The notes beneath the pieces were generated by a model, which worked only from the letters and a program-made list of their open reading frames with translations, was not told the origin of the DNA and searched no databases. Positions 7,823-19,627 of a stretch of DNA of 64,000 nt are shown here, one piece after another. A program made the translations under genes and the position numbers. The first letter of the stretch is position 1. Every line of letters starts with the position of its first letter. Origin of the DNA: Erinaceus europaeus (lineage: Eukaryota; Chordata; Mammalia; Eulipotyphla; Erinaceidae); NCBI RefSeq assembly GCF_950295315.1, contig NW_026647184.1:129001-193000 (forward strand), written 5' to 3'.

Positions 7823-9028
7823 GACCTCCTGACCCCTGGATAGCTGTGCTCCTAGTTGGGCGGCCCTTCTGGCCAGTGGTGAAAATATTCCCTAGATACA
7901 AGAAAGAACTTCAGGTTTCAAAGGGATTTGAAACACCATGAGGCACTTGGAAAAGACATTTCACAGCCATCAAAACACCCTCTTTCTGAACACTGGAAGC
8001 TTCCGTTTTGCATGGGAAATCTGGACACTGGTGTGGCCATCAGTACCACAGATCCTTTCCATTTGGCTTAATAGAGGGAAAGCACAGTGTGTGTGCCAGG
8101 GGGATCGAGTTTCACTTCCCTTGACCGGGGCTCTCATGGAATAAGGACAAGGATGCTGTGCAGGAAGGTGAGGAGGGCTGCATTGAGGCTGAGTGTCAGC
8201 CTCAGGGCCCTGGAGAATGGCAATCAAGCACAGAGGGCCTGGACAGCTGCAGCTGGAGATGGACATATGCCTGGAACCTGCAGCAGCAACGCTGTCTCCG
8301 CAGTTCCCCTCTGTACTACACCATGTGCAGGAGACTAAATAATCCAAAGGGCAAAGAAAGGAAAATTTCAACACCAGGAAGGCTGAGTTCACGATGCATG
8401 CACTGACTTCCAGTAAGGGCCCAGTGAAGAAGGCACGTAGAGACAGTCAGAGAGACAGAATGACAGAGACAGACAAGGACTGAAATTCTGGCCCTGTGTT
8501 GATCAGTGCCAGAGCACTGAAGACAAACCCTCCATGCCCATGCATACTTCTTACAAGTGGCATTGCTATTTTATGTTTGTGAGGAAAGGTAACACTTAGA
8601 ACATCTAGGTCTTAGCCACTCTGAGAAGCAACCCTTGGCCGGCAGCCCACTCTCCAAAACTGCCCTCGCCTCTCCAAATTCGAAGTAGTCATAGTGATGC
8701 TCCAGCCAAGATGCAGGCTGGCGTATTGCATCTCCCTGGTCCAGCCTCAGCCTGTCCTGTGTGCAGGGAACTGCACTATGTCTATTTCTTCTTTGATTTA
8801 CAGTTTTGGGATAAGATTCGGTGGACAAAAAGAGCAAGAGGGAAGTAGATGATTTGGCAGTGGTAGTTTGTGCCGAGAGAGATTTGTAGAGTGATATACG
8901 ATATGGCTCTGTGAGATGTCTCTCATGACTGTGGCTCAGAAGGGCCAGGTGTATCCACATTGCTACCCTAATCCAGAGCTGTGCAGGTCTCTAGCTAAAA
9001 AATATTTTCAGACCTCTACATGTTACAT

Positions 9029-9040
9029 ACATATATATAT

Positions 9041-9087
<47 letters not shown>

Positions 9088-9088
9088 C
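9029..9088. repeat. (TA)n(GA)n microsatellite, unit 2
   Basis: Short TA part, long GA part with GATAGA and AAAG interruptions. Confidence 0.95.
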
Positions 9089-9510
9089 ACTGATGTAGTC
9101 ATTTTCTACAATGGATTCGATGTGACATTCACACAATTGATTGCTAAAACCTGGAGAGAAACTTTGCATCAGGAAAAGAATTGTCCAAAGGAATAAAATC
9201 TCCAAATCATTAGCTATATGCAGCTCCAACGGGACTGAGCGAAAAAGGCTCGAGAAGGAACTCATCCAGGAGACTCTCCACATGGACAGGCACCACAGGT
9301 TTCCTAGTCTGGCAACACAAACAGGGCAGCTGCTAGTTCCCAGTGCAAGCCTCAGGGCAAAAACCTCTCCCTCTTCAGTGTCTTTACATCTGAAAAGAAG
9401 AAAAGTGACCAAGGGCCAAGGAGAGCTGCCCTGGTGTCAATATTGAGCTGTAAATCAGAATGTGCCAAGTGTTTTGCACAATATCACCTGTGCCACAGTG
9501 ATTCTGTTGT

Positions 9511-9534
9511 TCTCTCTCTCTCTCCCTCCCTCAG

Positions 9535-9563
<29 letters not shown>
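9511..9563. repeat. (CT)n(CA)n tract, unit 2
   Basis: Same compound tract with a slightly shorter CA part. Confidence 0.95.
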
Positions 9564-9565
<2 letters not shown>

Positions 9566-9675
9566 TCCACAGAGGCACAGGCACAAACGGAGTTATACAC
9601 ATGCGCACTGGACAGCTTCTGCAAGGCAGGGCCCTGGGCTGAACCCTGCTTCGCATTTCCTGGAAGCACGCCCAG

Positions 9676-10440
9676 CCTTTTAAGGCCAGCTCTGAGCTCC
9701 CATTGGCGGGATTCCTTCAGAAGGCCCGCCCACAGGGCGCCAGCCAGGCTCTGATAGGCCAGAGGCCTAGGCCATGCCCAGAACCGCACCAGCAATCTCA
9801 TTGGCCAGTGTGCTTGGACACGCCCAGGAGGGTCCGGGCCCCTAGTCAGTGATTGGCCAGCGGCCTTGAGCACCACCCACACGGCCCTGCAGCACGCTGA
9901 TTGGACAGCCTCCGGAAGGCCCACCCACCAGCCACTTCCGCTCGACTCTGATTGGCCTGGTGTCCCAGGGACACGCCCCCAGCCAGCCTTCTCTTGGCTC
10001 CCATTGGCGGGCTACTGTCTGAGGGGCGCCCTCTGATAGGCCAGTTCCTAAGGCACGCCCAGGAAGGTCACCGCCCTTGCCCCATGATTGGCCAGCCTCC
10101 TGGGCTCCGCCCACGAGGCCCGCCCCAGGCGCTCATTAGACAGCCTCCCGAGGGCCCGCCCCCCAGGCACTTCCGCTGGACCCTGATTGGCTGACCTCCA
10201 GGGGTACGCCCACCCAGAGCCAGCACCCAGGCTCTCATTGGTGGGCTGCTCTCTGAGGCCCGCCCACGCAACTCCTCCTCTGTTCTCATTGGCCAGCTCT
10301 TGCTTCACGCCCCTGAGGGTGACGTTCCTCCTCTCTGATTGGCCAGCTGTCTCTATGAATACCCACTGGGCCCTCCCCTCAGGCTCATTGGGCACGGGCT
10401 CTGAGGTCCGCCCCCGGGGACTTTCTGCCATCCTCTGAAG
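9676..10440. promoter_or_regulatory. Phased CCAAT/GC-box array, unit 2
   Basis: Same module with an intact CArG-like CCTTTTAAGG at its start and the same element spacing. The tenth element reads ATTAG instead of ATTGG (near 10135), and one GC box has become CCACCC (near 9873). Both ETS-type ACTTCCG sites and the CRE half-site remain. Confidence 0.73.
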
Positions 10441-10615
10441 GCCCTGTTTCTGCAAACATGACCCCCACAGCTCCTGTCTGGGCCCATCCTTAGGACACTG
10501 CCTGCCTGCGCTAGGCTGGCCATGCTCTTGGGGCACACCCAGAAACACTGTCGCCACTCTCCTAGCCCAGTGCCTCAGGGCACTTGCCCCATGGAGCCTT
10601 AGTCCCGCCCTGGTG

Positions 10616-10629
10616 CTGCCCTCTTGTGG
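10616..10629 (-). promoter_or_regulatory. CTCF-like motif 1, unit 2
   Basis: Identical to unit 1 motif 1 (CCACAAGAGGGCAG on the minus strand). It is probably the only usable CTCF-like site in this unit, because motif 2 is degraded. Confidence 0.7.
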
Positions 10630-10862
10630 ACACCCAGCAGAATGCAGCTGAGCACAGGGATTCACAAGCTCCCAGTAGAGTCATCCCAGGCAAAGAGAGA
10701 AACCCCTTCCACTTGCAAAGCCAAATGGGGGATCCCCCCACCCCACAGGAAAGAACAGATGTCTAGGGCACTCTACGTCAATTTCAACCCTGCTGTCCAC
10801 GGGCCACAATTCCTAGAGTTCTCCTCATTCCATAGAATCACTACACTCAACTATGGTCTTTG

Positions 10863-10876
10863 CTGTCCCTTTGTGG
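10863..10876 (-). promoter_or_regulatory. Degraded CTCF-like motif 2, unit 2
   Basis: The minus strand reads CCACAAAGGGACAG. The GGTGGC core is rewritten by several substitutions, so binding is doubtful. Confidence 0.45.
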
Positions 10877-11154
10877 ACATACAGCAGAATGCAGCTGAGC
10901 TCCCCATGCCACTCCTCTTTGAGTCTACCCAGAAAATTACACACAGCATGGGAATAGCAAAGGAAAGAACCCATCTGAGGACCACCTGGGAGAATGCACA
11001 ACAGAGTCCACAACCCAATGTGCCAATTCATACTTGAAAAACCACTTGTGCAGTGGAAACTTCCTTTGTCATAACACAACCCAGTTCCTAAGTACCTGTG
11101 TCAGGAATAAAGAAACAACAGCGGTAATCTTAACTGAAACACACTTATGCACAC

Positions 11155-11156
<2 letters not shown>

Positions 11157-11190
<34 letters not shown>
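11157..11190. repeat. (CA)n tract, unit 2
   Basis: Pure CA run of about 17 repeats. Confidence 0.95.
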
Positions 11191-11192
<2 letters not shown>

Positions 11193-11803
11193 TCCCACAG
11201 AGACGTACACACTTGTCCCGAAAATAACTTGGATTGGAGTTGCTGTTTCGCACCCTAGCAAAAGGTCAAACTTTCATGGGTGGAAGGGAGAAGTGTTAAG
11301 TTTCTGGCATATGAAGGTGAGAAATGCCTAGAGCAGATCCATAGTTACATGGACAACGAAGGGAGCATGGGTTGGAGGGACAGCTGGTGGAGCTGCCAGG
11401 GAACTATGTGGAATTCCAGGACCCTGTTTTGAGCCCCTGGTCACACTTACCCAGCTAGGGAAAAGCTGGGCTAGTGACAAATCAGAGCTGCAGATGTCTC
11501 TCTGTCTCTCTTCCTGCTTGGGCCCTGCTCTCTCAATTTATGACTGTTTGCTTCTCCTCAATAAGAAAGTTACAAAGGATGTACAGAAATACAGGGGTAG
11601 TGGGAAAAATTACCCCCCGTGCCCACTATTACATGGAACTGTTGACTGTAAACCATTCATCCCCCAAGAAAGAACAGAATAAATATTTGTGAGGTTAAAA
11701 ACATTGTAGGTTAAATAGTGAACATTCTCTAGAGCCATGCAATACTAATCCATTGTGCATTGGATGTCACTGTCAAAAACAGTGCAGTAGCAGTTGTAGT
11801 AGT

Positions 11804-14772
11804 GTGTAGTATCTGCAAAAGGAAATGTATTGTGTGTCAAAAGTTCCCTTCAATTATAAGAGAAAATCTATCAGGCAGAAGAAATGACCCCTCATGTGAT
11901 ATTGGACGAAATATATAAATAAATAAATATGCAAAAAAATGGGAATGATCTAAGAGGATTTGAAAAAAATAAAAAAATAAAAACAAACACCACAGGAAGA
12001 CCTGATGACAGCAGAAATATAGAAACCGTCTGCTGAGAAATAGAGGGCTGCTTCAAAAATTCCCTGACACACAGGGTCCAGGCAAATTACGAATTCCGAG
12101 AATGAAAAGAAACGCATACGATTTGAAGCTTACACTAGAAAATGGAGGCAAGTTCTGTGCTATGATAATTACAATAAGGATACTGATAGAAAGGCTATTG
12201 GAAATGCTCCTGGAAAGTTTATAATTTATAATTGTAGTGAATCCTGCTCCAACTATGTGAACAATTATTTATGAATAAGGAGGCTATTATAAATGCGGTA
12301 ATTCTGCATTCAGATCAAATAAAAAGGTCAACAATTCTAAAAATGTCTGATATATATATATATATATGTATGTATATGTACATATATGTATGTGTATCTT
12401 TATTATCAACTATGAGGGATACTGGCATGGCTATGAGGAGACAGAGTATGGCTTGTGCCAGAGAGACTTACAAAGCTGAGGCTCCAGAAACCTAGGTGAA
12501 ATCGCCAACAAAACAATCCAGAGCTCAGCTGGGCCCTGGTGACTCGCTTTGTATATCTGGGCCTTTTAGTCAAATAATATATAAGTAAAATATTAATGAG
12601 TGCAGACAGAGTGAGTGAGAGCCTGTGAGAGTCAGAGACAGAGAAGGCAAGAAGAGAAATAGAAGAGTTGGAAAGAGACCACAAGTCCAAAAGCTCCCAC
12701 TCTGTGTTCATACATGACAGGTTCAAACCTGGGTTGTCGAGATTGTAGGGCAGCAGTCTCCTGTCCACAGACCCCAGACAACCCCAGCCTTCACCATATG
12801 TGTGTAGTATTTACGACAGGATATGTATTGTGAGTGTAAACTTCCCTTCAATTATAAGAGAAAAATCTATCAAGCAGAAGAATGGACCCCTCATGTAATA
12901 TAGAACCAAATAAATAAATAAATATGCAAATAAATGGGGGTTATCGAGGAGGATTTGAAACAAATGAAAAATAAAAACAAAAAGCACAAGAAGACCTGAT
13001 GACAGCAGAAACATAGAAACCATCTGCTGAGAATCAAGGGCTGCTTCAAACGTTCCGAGACCCTTCAGAGTCCAGGGAAATTAAGATTTCGGGAGAATGA
13101 AAAGAAACTCATATGTATTGAAGCTTACACTAGAGAAAGGAGGCAAGTTCTGTACTATGATAATTAAAATAAGTATGCTGATAGAAATGCTATTAGAAAT
13201 GCTACTGGAAGGTTCTATTATTTATAATTGTATTGAATCCTGCTCCAACTATGTGGCCAATTAGTAGGGAAAAAGGAACCTGTTGTAAATGTGTGAATTC
13301 TGATTAAGATCAATTACATAGGTTGACAATTCTAAAAACGACAGAGATATATATGTATATTTATATATGTATATGGATGTATATATTTATTATAAAGTCT
13401 GAGAGATACTGCCATGGATATGAGGAGACAGAATATGGCTTAAGTCAGAGAGACTTACCAATCAGAGGCTCCAGTAGCCTAGGTGAAATCACAAACAAAA
13501 CCAGCCAGAGCTCAGCAGTGCTCTGGCCACTCTCTTTGTATATCTGGGCCTGTCAATAAAATAAGGATATAAGTAAAATATTCCTGAGTTCAGACAGAGT
13601 GAGAGAGAGCCTGTGAGAGTCAGAGACAGAGATGGCGAGAAGAGAAATAGAAGAGTTGGAAATAGACCAGAAGTCAAAAACCCCCTAGGCTGTGTTCATT
13701 CATGACAGGTTCAAACCTGGGTTGTAGAGATTGTCACGCAGCAGCTCTAATGCCCACAGACCCCAGACAACCCAAGCCTTCACCATATGTGTGTAGTATT
13801 TGCCCCAGGAAATGTATTGTGCATCAAAAGTTCCCTTCAGTTATAAGAGAAAATCTCACAAGCAGAAGAAATGATGCCACATGTGATACCTGACTAAATA
13901 AATAAATATGCAAATAAATGGGGATGATCTAGGAGGACTTGAAACAATAAAAATAAATAAAGACAAAAACCACAAGAAGACCTGATGACAGCACAAACAT
14001 AGAAACCATCTGCTGAGAAACAGAGGGCTGCTTCAAAAATTCCCTAACACTTCAGGGTCCAGGGACATTAAGATTTCCGGAGAGAGAAAACAAACACATA
14101 CGTATTGAAGCTTACACTAGAAAAAGGAGGGAAGATCTAGGCCATGATAATTACAATAAGGATGCTAATAGAAACACGATTAGAAATGCTACTGGAAGGT
14201 TCTATTATTTATAATTGTATTGAATCCTGCTCCAACTATATGGCCAATTATTTCAGAAAAACTAGGCTGTTATAAATGTGGTAATTCTGAAAGAAGGTCA
14301 AATACATAGGTCGAACATTCTAAAAATGACAGATATATAAATCTATATGTATATATATACATGTATGTATATCTTTATTATAAACTCTGAGTGATACTGG
14401 CATGGAAATGAGGAGACAGAATATGGCTTGTGTCAGAAAGACTTACAAACTGAGGCTCCAGTAGCCTAGGTGAAACCGCCAACACAACAAGCCAGAGCTC
14501 AGCAGTGCTCTGGTAACTCTCTTTGTCTATCTGGGCTTGTCAGTAAAAAGAATCTAAGTAAAATATTAATGAGTGAAGACAGAGTGTGTGAGAGCATGTG
14601 AGAGTTAGAGATAGAGAAGGCGAGAAGAGAAATAGATGAGTTGGAAAGAGACCAGAATTCAAAAACCTCCTACACTGTGTTCATTGATGACAGGTTCAAA
14701 CCTGGCTTGTAGAGATTGTAAGGCAGCAGCTCTCATGCCCACAGACCCCAGACAGCCCCAGCCTTCACCATA
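11804..14772. repeat. S1-S3 subrepeat block, unit 2
   Basis: Three tandem ~990-bp AT-rich subrepeats as in unit 1. S1 shares the AACAATTATTTATG and CACAAGTCC variants with units 3 and 6. The (AAAT)n runs are shorter here. No coding sequence. Confidence 0.85.
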
Positions 14773-14798
14773 GGCTCTACTACCAACCTGACAGTAAT

Positions 14799-14851
14799 GT
14801 GTGTGTGTGTGTGTGTGTGTGTGTCTGTCTGTTTGTGTGTGTCTGTGTGTG
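14799..14851. repeat. (GT)n tract, unit 2
   Basis: Interrupted (GT)n, same position. Confidence 0.95.
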
Positions 14852-16822
14852 CTCAGAGATCACCTGTAGTAGTCTCAGAGCATGGGTGGCAAGGGAGCCA
14901 GCCTCTCCTGCAACTTATGTACAGAGAACCTATCTGGTCAGGGCAAGCCAGCTAGCCCAGATTGTGGCTAAGCAAGAATGCATATGCAAAGGGACTCTCA
15001 TGTCTCACTCTCCTGAGTTCCGAATCAATGCCATGCCTCACTATGATCCAAACACTGCCAATGGGGGAAGCTGGGGCACCCCTCAGAATTCAGGGGCTTG
15101 AGCCTGTCCAGTCACGTTTGGCTGCCTACTCAGCCTCCAGGCTCTCAGTCCACTGCTCCGGGCAGCAGATTACAAGCCCAGAAAGTACCCAGAAAGGGCT
15201 GTGTTTCCACATAGATGGGAAGTGTGTTGAACCAAACAATAGTGGATGAACCCGGCCCCTTACACCTACCCTTTGGGTCCGGCTAAGGCAATTGCTCCTG
15301 TGGCCTCACATCCCTGATTATGGTGTCCTGGTGTCCACACATCACACTCAGAGAGATTCCCAGAAGTAGGCTTGCATGAGTGTCCCATACAATGTCGCTC
15401 TGCTTGCAGGAAGCACAAACTCCCCGGGCCCTTGCTATGGACAGACAAAGAAAGATGGATGCCTCCATTGGCCAAATTAGGGGCTTCCAGTCAAGATCAC
15501 AGCCCCGCCCCTCACCTGAGGGCCTGGCTGCTGCTAATCAAGGGAATTGGAAACACCTTTTACACTTGGGCCCTGAGGACATACTCAGGAATCCCTCCAT
15601 GAGCTAGCAGGCTGGAAGACCTCCTGACCCCTGGATAGCTGTGCTCCTAGTTGGGCGGCCCTTCTGGCCAGTGGTGAAAATATTCCCTAGATACAAGAAA
15701 GAACTTCAGGTTTCAAAGGGATTTGAAACACCATGAGGCACTTGGAAAAGACATTTCACAGCCATCAAAACACCCTCTTTCTGAACACTGGAAGCTTCCG
15801 TTTTGCATGGGAAATCTGGACACTGGTGTGGCCATCAGTACCACAGATCCTTTCCATTTGGCTTAATAGAGGGAAAGCACAGTGTGTGTGCCAGGGGGAT
15901 CGAGTTTCACTTCCCTTGACCGGGGCTCTCATGGAATAAGGACAAGGATGCTGTGCAGGAAGGTGAGGAGGGTAGCATTGAGGCTGAGTGTCAGCCTCAG
16001 GGCCCTGGAGAATGGCAGTCAAGCACAGAGGGCCTGGACAGCTGCAGCTGGAGATGGACATATGCCTGGAACATGCAGCAGCGACGCTGTCTCCGCAGTT
16101 CCCCTCTGTACTACACCATGTGCAGGAGACTAAATAATCCAAAGGGCAAAGAAAGGAAAATTTCAACACCAGGAAGGCTGAGTTCACGATGCATGCACTG
16201 ACTTCCAGTAAGGGCCCAGTGAAGAAGGCACGTAGAGACAGTCAGAGAGACAGAATGACAGAGACAGACAAGGACTGAAATTCTGGCCCTGTGTTGATCA
16301 GTGCCAGAGCACTGAAGACAAACCCTCCATGCCCATGCATACTTCTTACAAGTGGCATTGCTATTTTATGTTTGTGAGGAAAGGTAACACTTAGAACATC
16401 TAGGTCTTAGCCACTCTGAGAAGCAACCCTTGGCCGGCAGCCCACTCTCCCAAACTGCCCTCACCTCTCCAAATTCGAAGTAGTCATAGTGATGCTCCAG
16501 CCAAGATGCAGGCTGGCGTATTGCATCTCCCTGGTCCAGCCTCAGCCTGTCCTGTGTGCAGGGAACTGCACTATGTCTATTTCTTCTTTGATTTACAGTT
16601 TTGGGATAAGACTCGGTGGACAAAAAGAGCAAGAGGGAAGTAGATGATTTGGCAGTGGTAGTTTGTGCTGAGAGAGATTTGTAGAGTGATATACGATATG
16701 GCTCTGTGAGATGTCTCTCACGACTGTGGCTCAGAAGGGCCAGGTGTATCCACATTGCTACCCTAATCCAGAGCTGTGCAGGTCTCTAGCTAAAAAATAT
16801 TTTCAGACCTCTACATGTTACC

Positions 16823-16825
<3 letters not shown>

Positions 16826-16887
<62 letters not shown>

Positions 16888-16900
16888 AGAGAGAGAGAGA
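16826..16900. repeat. (TA)n(GA)n microsatellite, unit 3
   Basis: TA part followed by GA with two AAAG interruptions. Confidence 0.95.
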
Positions 16901-17323
16901 CACTGATGTAGTCATTTTCTACAATGGATTCGATGTGACATTCACACAATTGATTGCTAAAACCTGGAGAGAAACTTTGCATCAGGAAAAGAATTGTCCA
17001 AAGGAATAAAATCTCCAAATCATTAGCTATATGCAGCTCCAACGGGACCGAGCGAAAAAGGCTCGAGAAGGAACTCATCCAGGAGACTCTCCACATGGAC
17101 AGGCACCACAGGTTTCCTAGTCTGGCAACACAAACAGGGCAGCTGCTAGTTCCCAGTGCAAGCCTCAGAGCAAAAACCTCTCCCTCTTCAGTGTCTTTAC
17201 ATCTGAAAAGAAGAAAAGTGACCAAGGGCCAAGGAGAGCTGCCCTGGTGTCAATATTGAGCTGTAAATCAGAATGTGCCAAGTGTTTTGCACAAAATCAC
17301 CTGTGCCACAGTGATTCTGTTGT

Positions 17324-17347
17324 TCTCTCTCTCTCTCCCTCCCTCAG

Positions 17348-17376
<29 letters not shown>
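17324..17376. repeat. (CT)n(CA)n tract, unit 3
   Basis: Same compound tract. Confidence 0.95.
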
Positions 17377-17378
<2 letters not shown>

Positions 17379-17488
17379 TCCACAGAGGCACAGGCACAAA
17401 CGGAGTTATACACATGCGCACTGGACAGCTTCTGCAAGGCAGGGCCCTGGGCTGAACCCTGCTTCGCATTTCCTGGAAGCACGCCCAG

Positions 17489-18253
17489 CCTTTTAAGGCC
17501 AGCTCTGAGCTCCCATTGGCGGGATTCCTTCAGAAGGCCCGCCCACAGGGCATCAGCCAGGCTCTGATAGGCCAGAGGCCTAGGCCACGCCCAGAACCCC
17601 ACCAGCAATCTCAATGGCCAGTGTGCTTGGACACGCCCAGGAGGGTCCGGGCCCCTAGTCAGTGATTGGCCAGCGGCCTTGAGCACCGCCCACACGGCCC
17701 TGGAGCACGCTGATTGAGCAGCCTCCGGAAGGCCCGCCCACCAGCCACTTCCGCTCGACTCTGATTGGCCTGGTGTCCCAGGGACACGGCCCCAGCCAGC
17801 CTTCTCTTGGCTCCCATTGGCGGGCTGCTGTCTGAGGGGCGCCCTCTGATAGGCCAGTTCCTAAGGCACGCCCAGGAAGGTCACCGCCCTTGCCCCATGA
17901 TTGGCCAGCCTCCTGGGCTCCGCCCACGAGGCCCGCCCCAGGCGCTCATTGGACAGCCTCCCAAGGGCCCGCCCCCCAGGCAGTTCTGCTGGACCCTGAT
18001 TGGCTGACCTCCAGGGGTACGCCCACCCAGAGCCAGCACCCAGGCTCTCATTGGTGGGCTGCTCTCTGAGGCCCGTCCACGCAACTCCTCCTCTGTTCTC
18101 ATTGGCCAGCTCTTGCTTCACGCCCCTGAGGGTGACGTTCCTCCTCTCTGATTGGCCAGCTGTCTCTATGAATACCCACTGGGCCCTCCCCTCAGGCTCA
18201 TTGGGCACGGGCTCTGAGGTCCGCCCCCGGGGACTTTCTGCCATCCTCTGAAG
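17489..18253. promoter_or_regulatory. Phased CCAAT/GC-box array, unit 3
   Basis: Same module with an intact CArG-like box. Two elements are damaged: AATGG (near 17613) and ATTGA (near 17713). The second ETS-type site is lost (CAGTTCTGC near 17981). One CGCCC box has become CGTCC (near 18074). It is the most eroded copy in the window. Confidence 0.72.
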
Positions 18254-18428
18254 GCCCTGTTTCTGCAAACACGACCCCCACAGCTCCTGTCTGGGCCCAT
18301 CCTTAGGACACTGCCTGCCTGCGCTAGGCTGGCCATGCTCTTGGGGCACACCCAGAAACACTGTCGCCACTCTCCTAGCCCAGTGCCTCAGGGCACTTGC
18401 CCCATGGAGCCTTAGTCCCGCCCTGGTG

Positions 18429-18442
18429 CTGCCCTCTTGTGG
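18429..18442 (-). promoter_or_regulatory. CTCF-like motif 1, unit 3
   Basis: CCACAAGAGGGCAG on the minus strand, unchanged. Confidence 0.7.
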
Positions 18443-18675
18443 ACACCCAGCAGAATGCAGCTGAGCACAGGGATTCACAAGCTCCCAGTAGAGTCATCCC
18501 AGGCAAAGAGAGAAACCCCTTCCACTTGCAAAGCCAAATGGGGGATCCCCCCACCCCACAGGAAAGAACAGATGTCTAGGGCACTCTACATCAATTTCAA
18601 CCCTGCTGTCCACGGGCCACAATTCCTAGAGTTCTCCTCATTCCACAGAATCACTACACTCAACTATGGTCTTTG

Positions 18676-18689
18676 CCGCCACCTTGTGG
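18676..18689 (-). promoter_or_regulatory. CTCF-like motif 2, unit 3
   Basis: CCACAAGGTGGCGG on the minus strand, unchanged from unit 1. Confidence 0.67.
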
Positions 18690-18967
18690 ACATACAGCAG
18701 AATGCAGCTGAGCTCCCCATGCCACTCCTCTTTGAGTCTACCCAGAAAATTACACACAGCATGGGAATAGCAAAGGAAAGAACCCATCTGAGGACCACCT
18801 GGGAGAATGCACAACAGAGTCCACAATCCAATGTGCCAATTCATACTTGAAAAACCACTTGTGCAGTGGAAACTTCCTTTGTCATAACACAACCCAGTTC
18901 CTAAGTCCCTGTGTCAGGAATAAAGAAACAACAGCGGTAATCTTAACTGAAACACACTTATGCACAC

Positions 18968-18969
<2 letters not shown>

Positions 18970-19011
<42 letters not shown>
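18970..19011. repeat. (CA)n tract, unit 3
   Basis: Pure CA run of about 21 repeats. Confidence 0.95.
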
Positions 19012-19013
<2 letters not shown>

Positions 19014-19627
19014 TCCCACAGAGACGTACACACTTGTCCCAAAAATAACTTGGATTGGAGTTGCTGTTTTGCACCCTAGCAAAAGGTCAAAGATTCATGG
19101 GTGGAAGGGAGAAGTGTTAAGTGTCTGGCATATGAAGGTGAGAAATGCCTAGAGCAGATCCATAGTTACATGGACAACGAAGGGAGCATGGGTTGGAGGG
19201 ACAGCTGGTGGAGCTGCCAGGGAACTATGTGGAATCCCAGGACCCTGTTTTGAGCCCCTGGTCACACTTACCCAGCTAGGGTAAAGCTGGGCTAGTGACA
19301 AATCAGAGCTGCAGATGTCTCTCTGTCTCTGTTCCTATTTGGGCCCTGCTCTCTCAATTTATGACTGTTTGCTTCTCCTCAATAAGAAAGTTACAAAGGA
19401 TGTACAGAAATACAGGGGTAGTGGGAAAAATTACCCCCCCCCGTGCCCACTATTACATGGAACTGTTGACTGTAAACCATTCATCCCCCAAGAAAGAACA
19501 GAATAAATATTTGTGAGGTTAAAAACATTGTAGGTTAAATAGTGAACATTCTCTAGCGCCATGCAATACTAATCCATTGTGCATTGGATGTCACTGTCAA
19601 AAACAGTGCAGTAGCAGTTGTAGTAGT

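Larger units (their letters stand above)
7823..15617. repeat. Macrosatellite unit 2 (7795 bp)
   Basis: Complete unit in direct orientation with the same internal order as unit 1, and the shortest one. Its second CTCF-like motif is degraded (CTGTCCCTTTGTGG at 10863-10876) and one CCAAT element reads ATTAG (near 10135). In S1 it shares AACAATTATTTATG and CACAAGTCC variants with units 3 and 6. It has a private GATTATGGTGTCC variant near 15317. I see no coding gene in any spacer. Confidence 0.97.
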
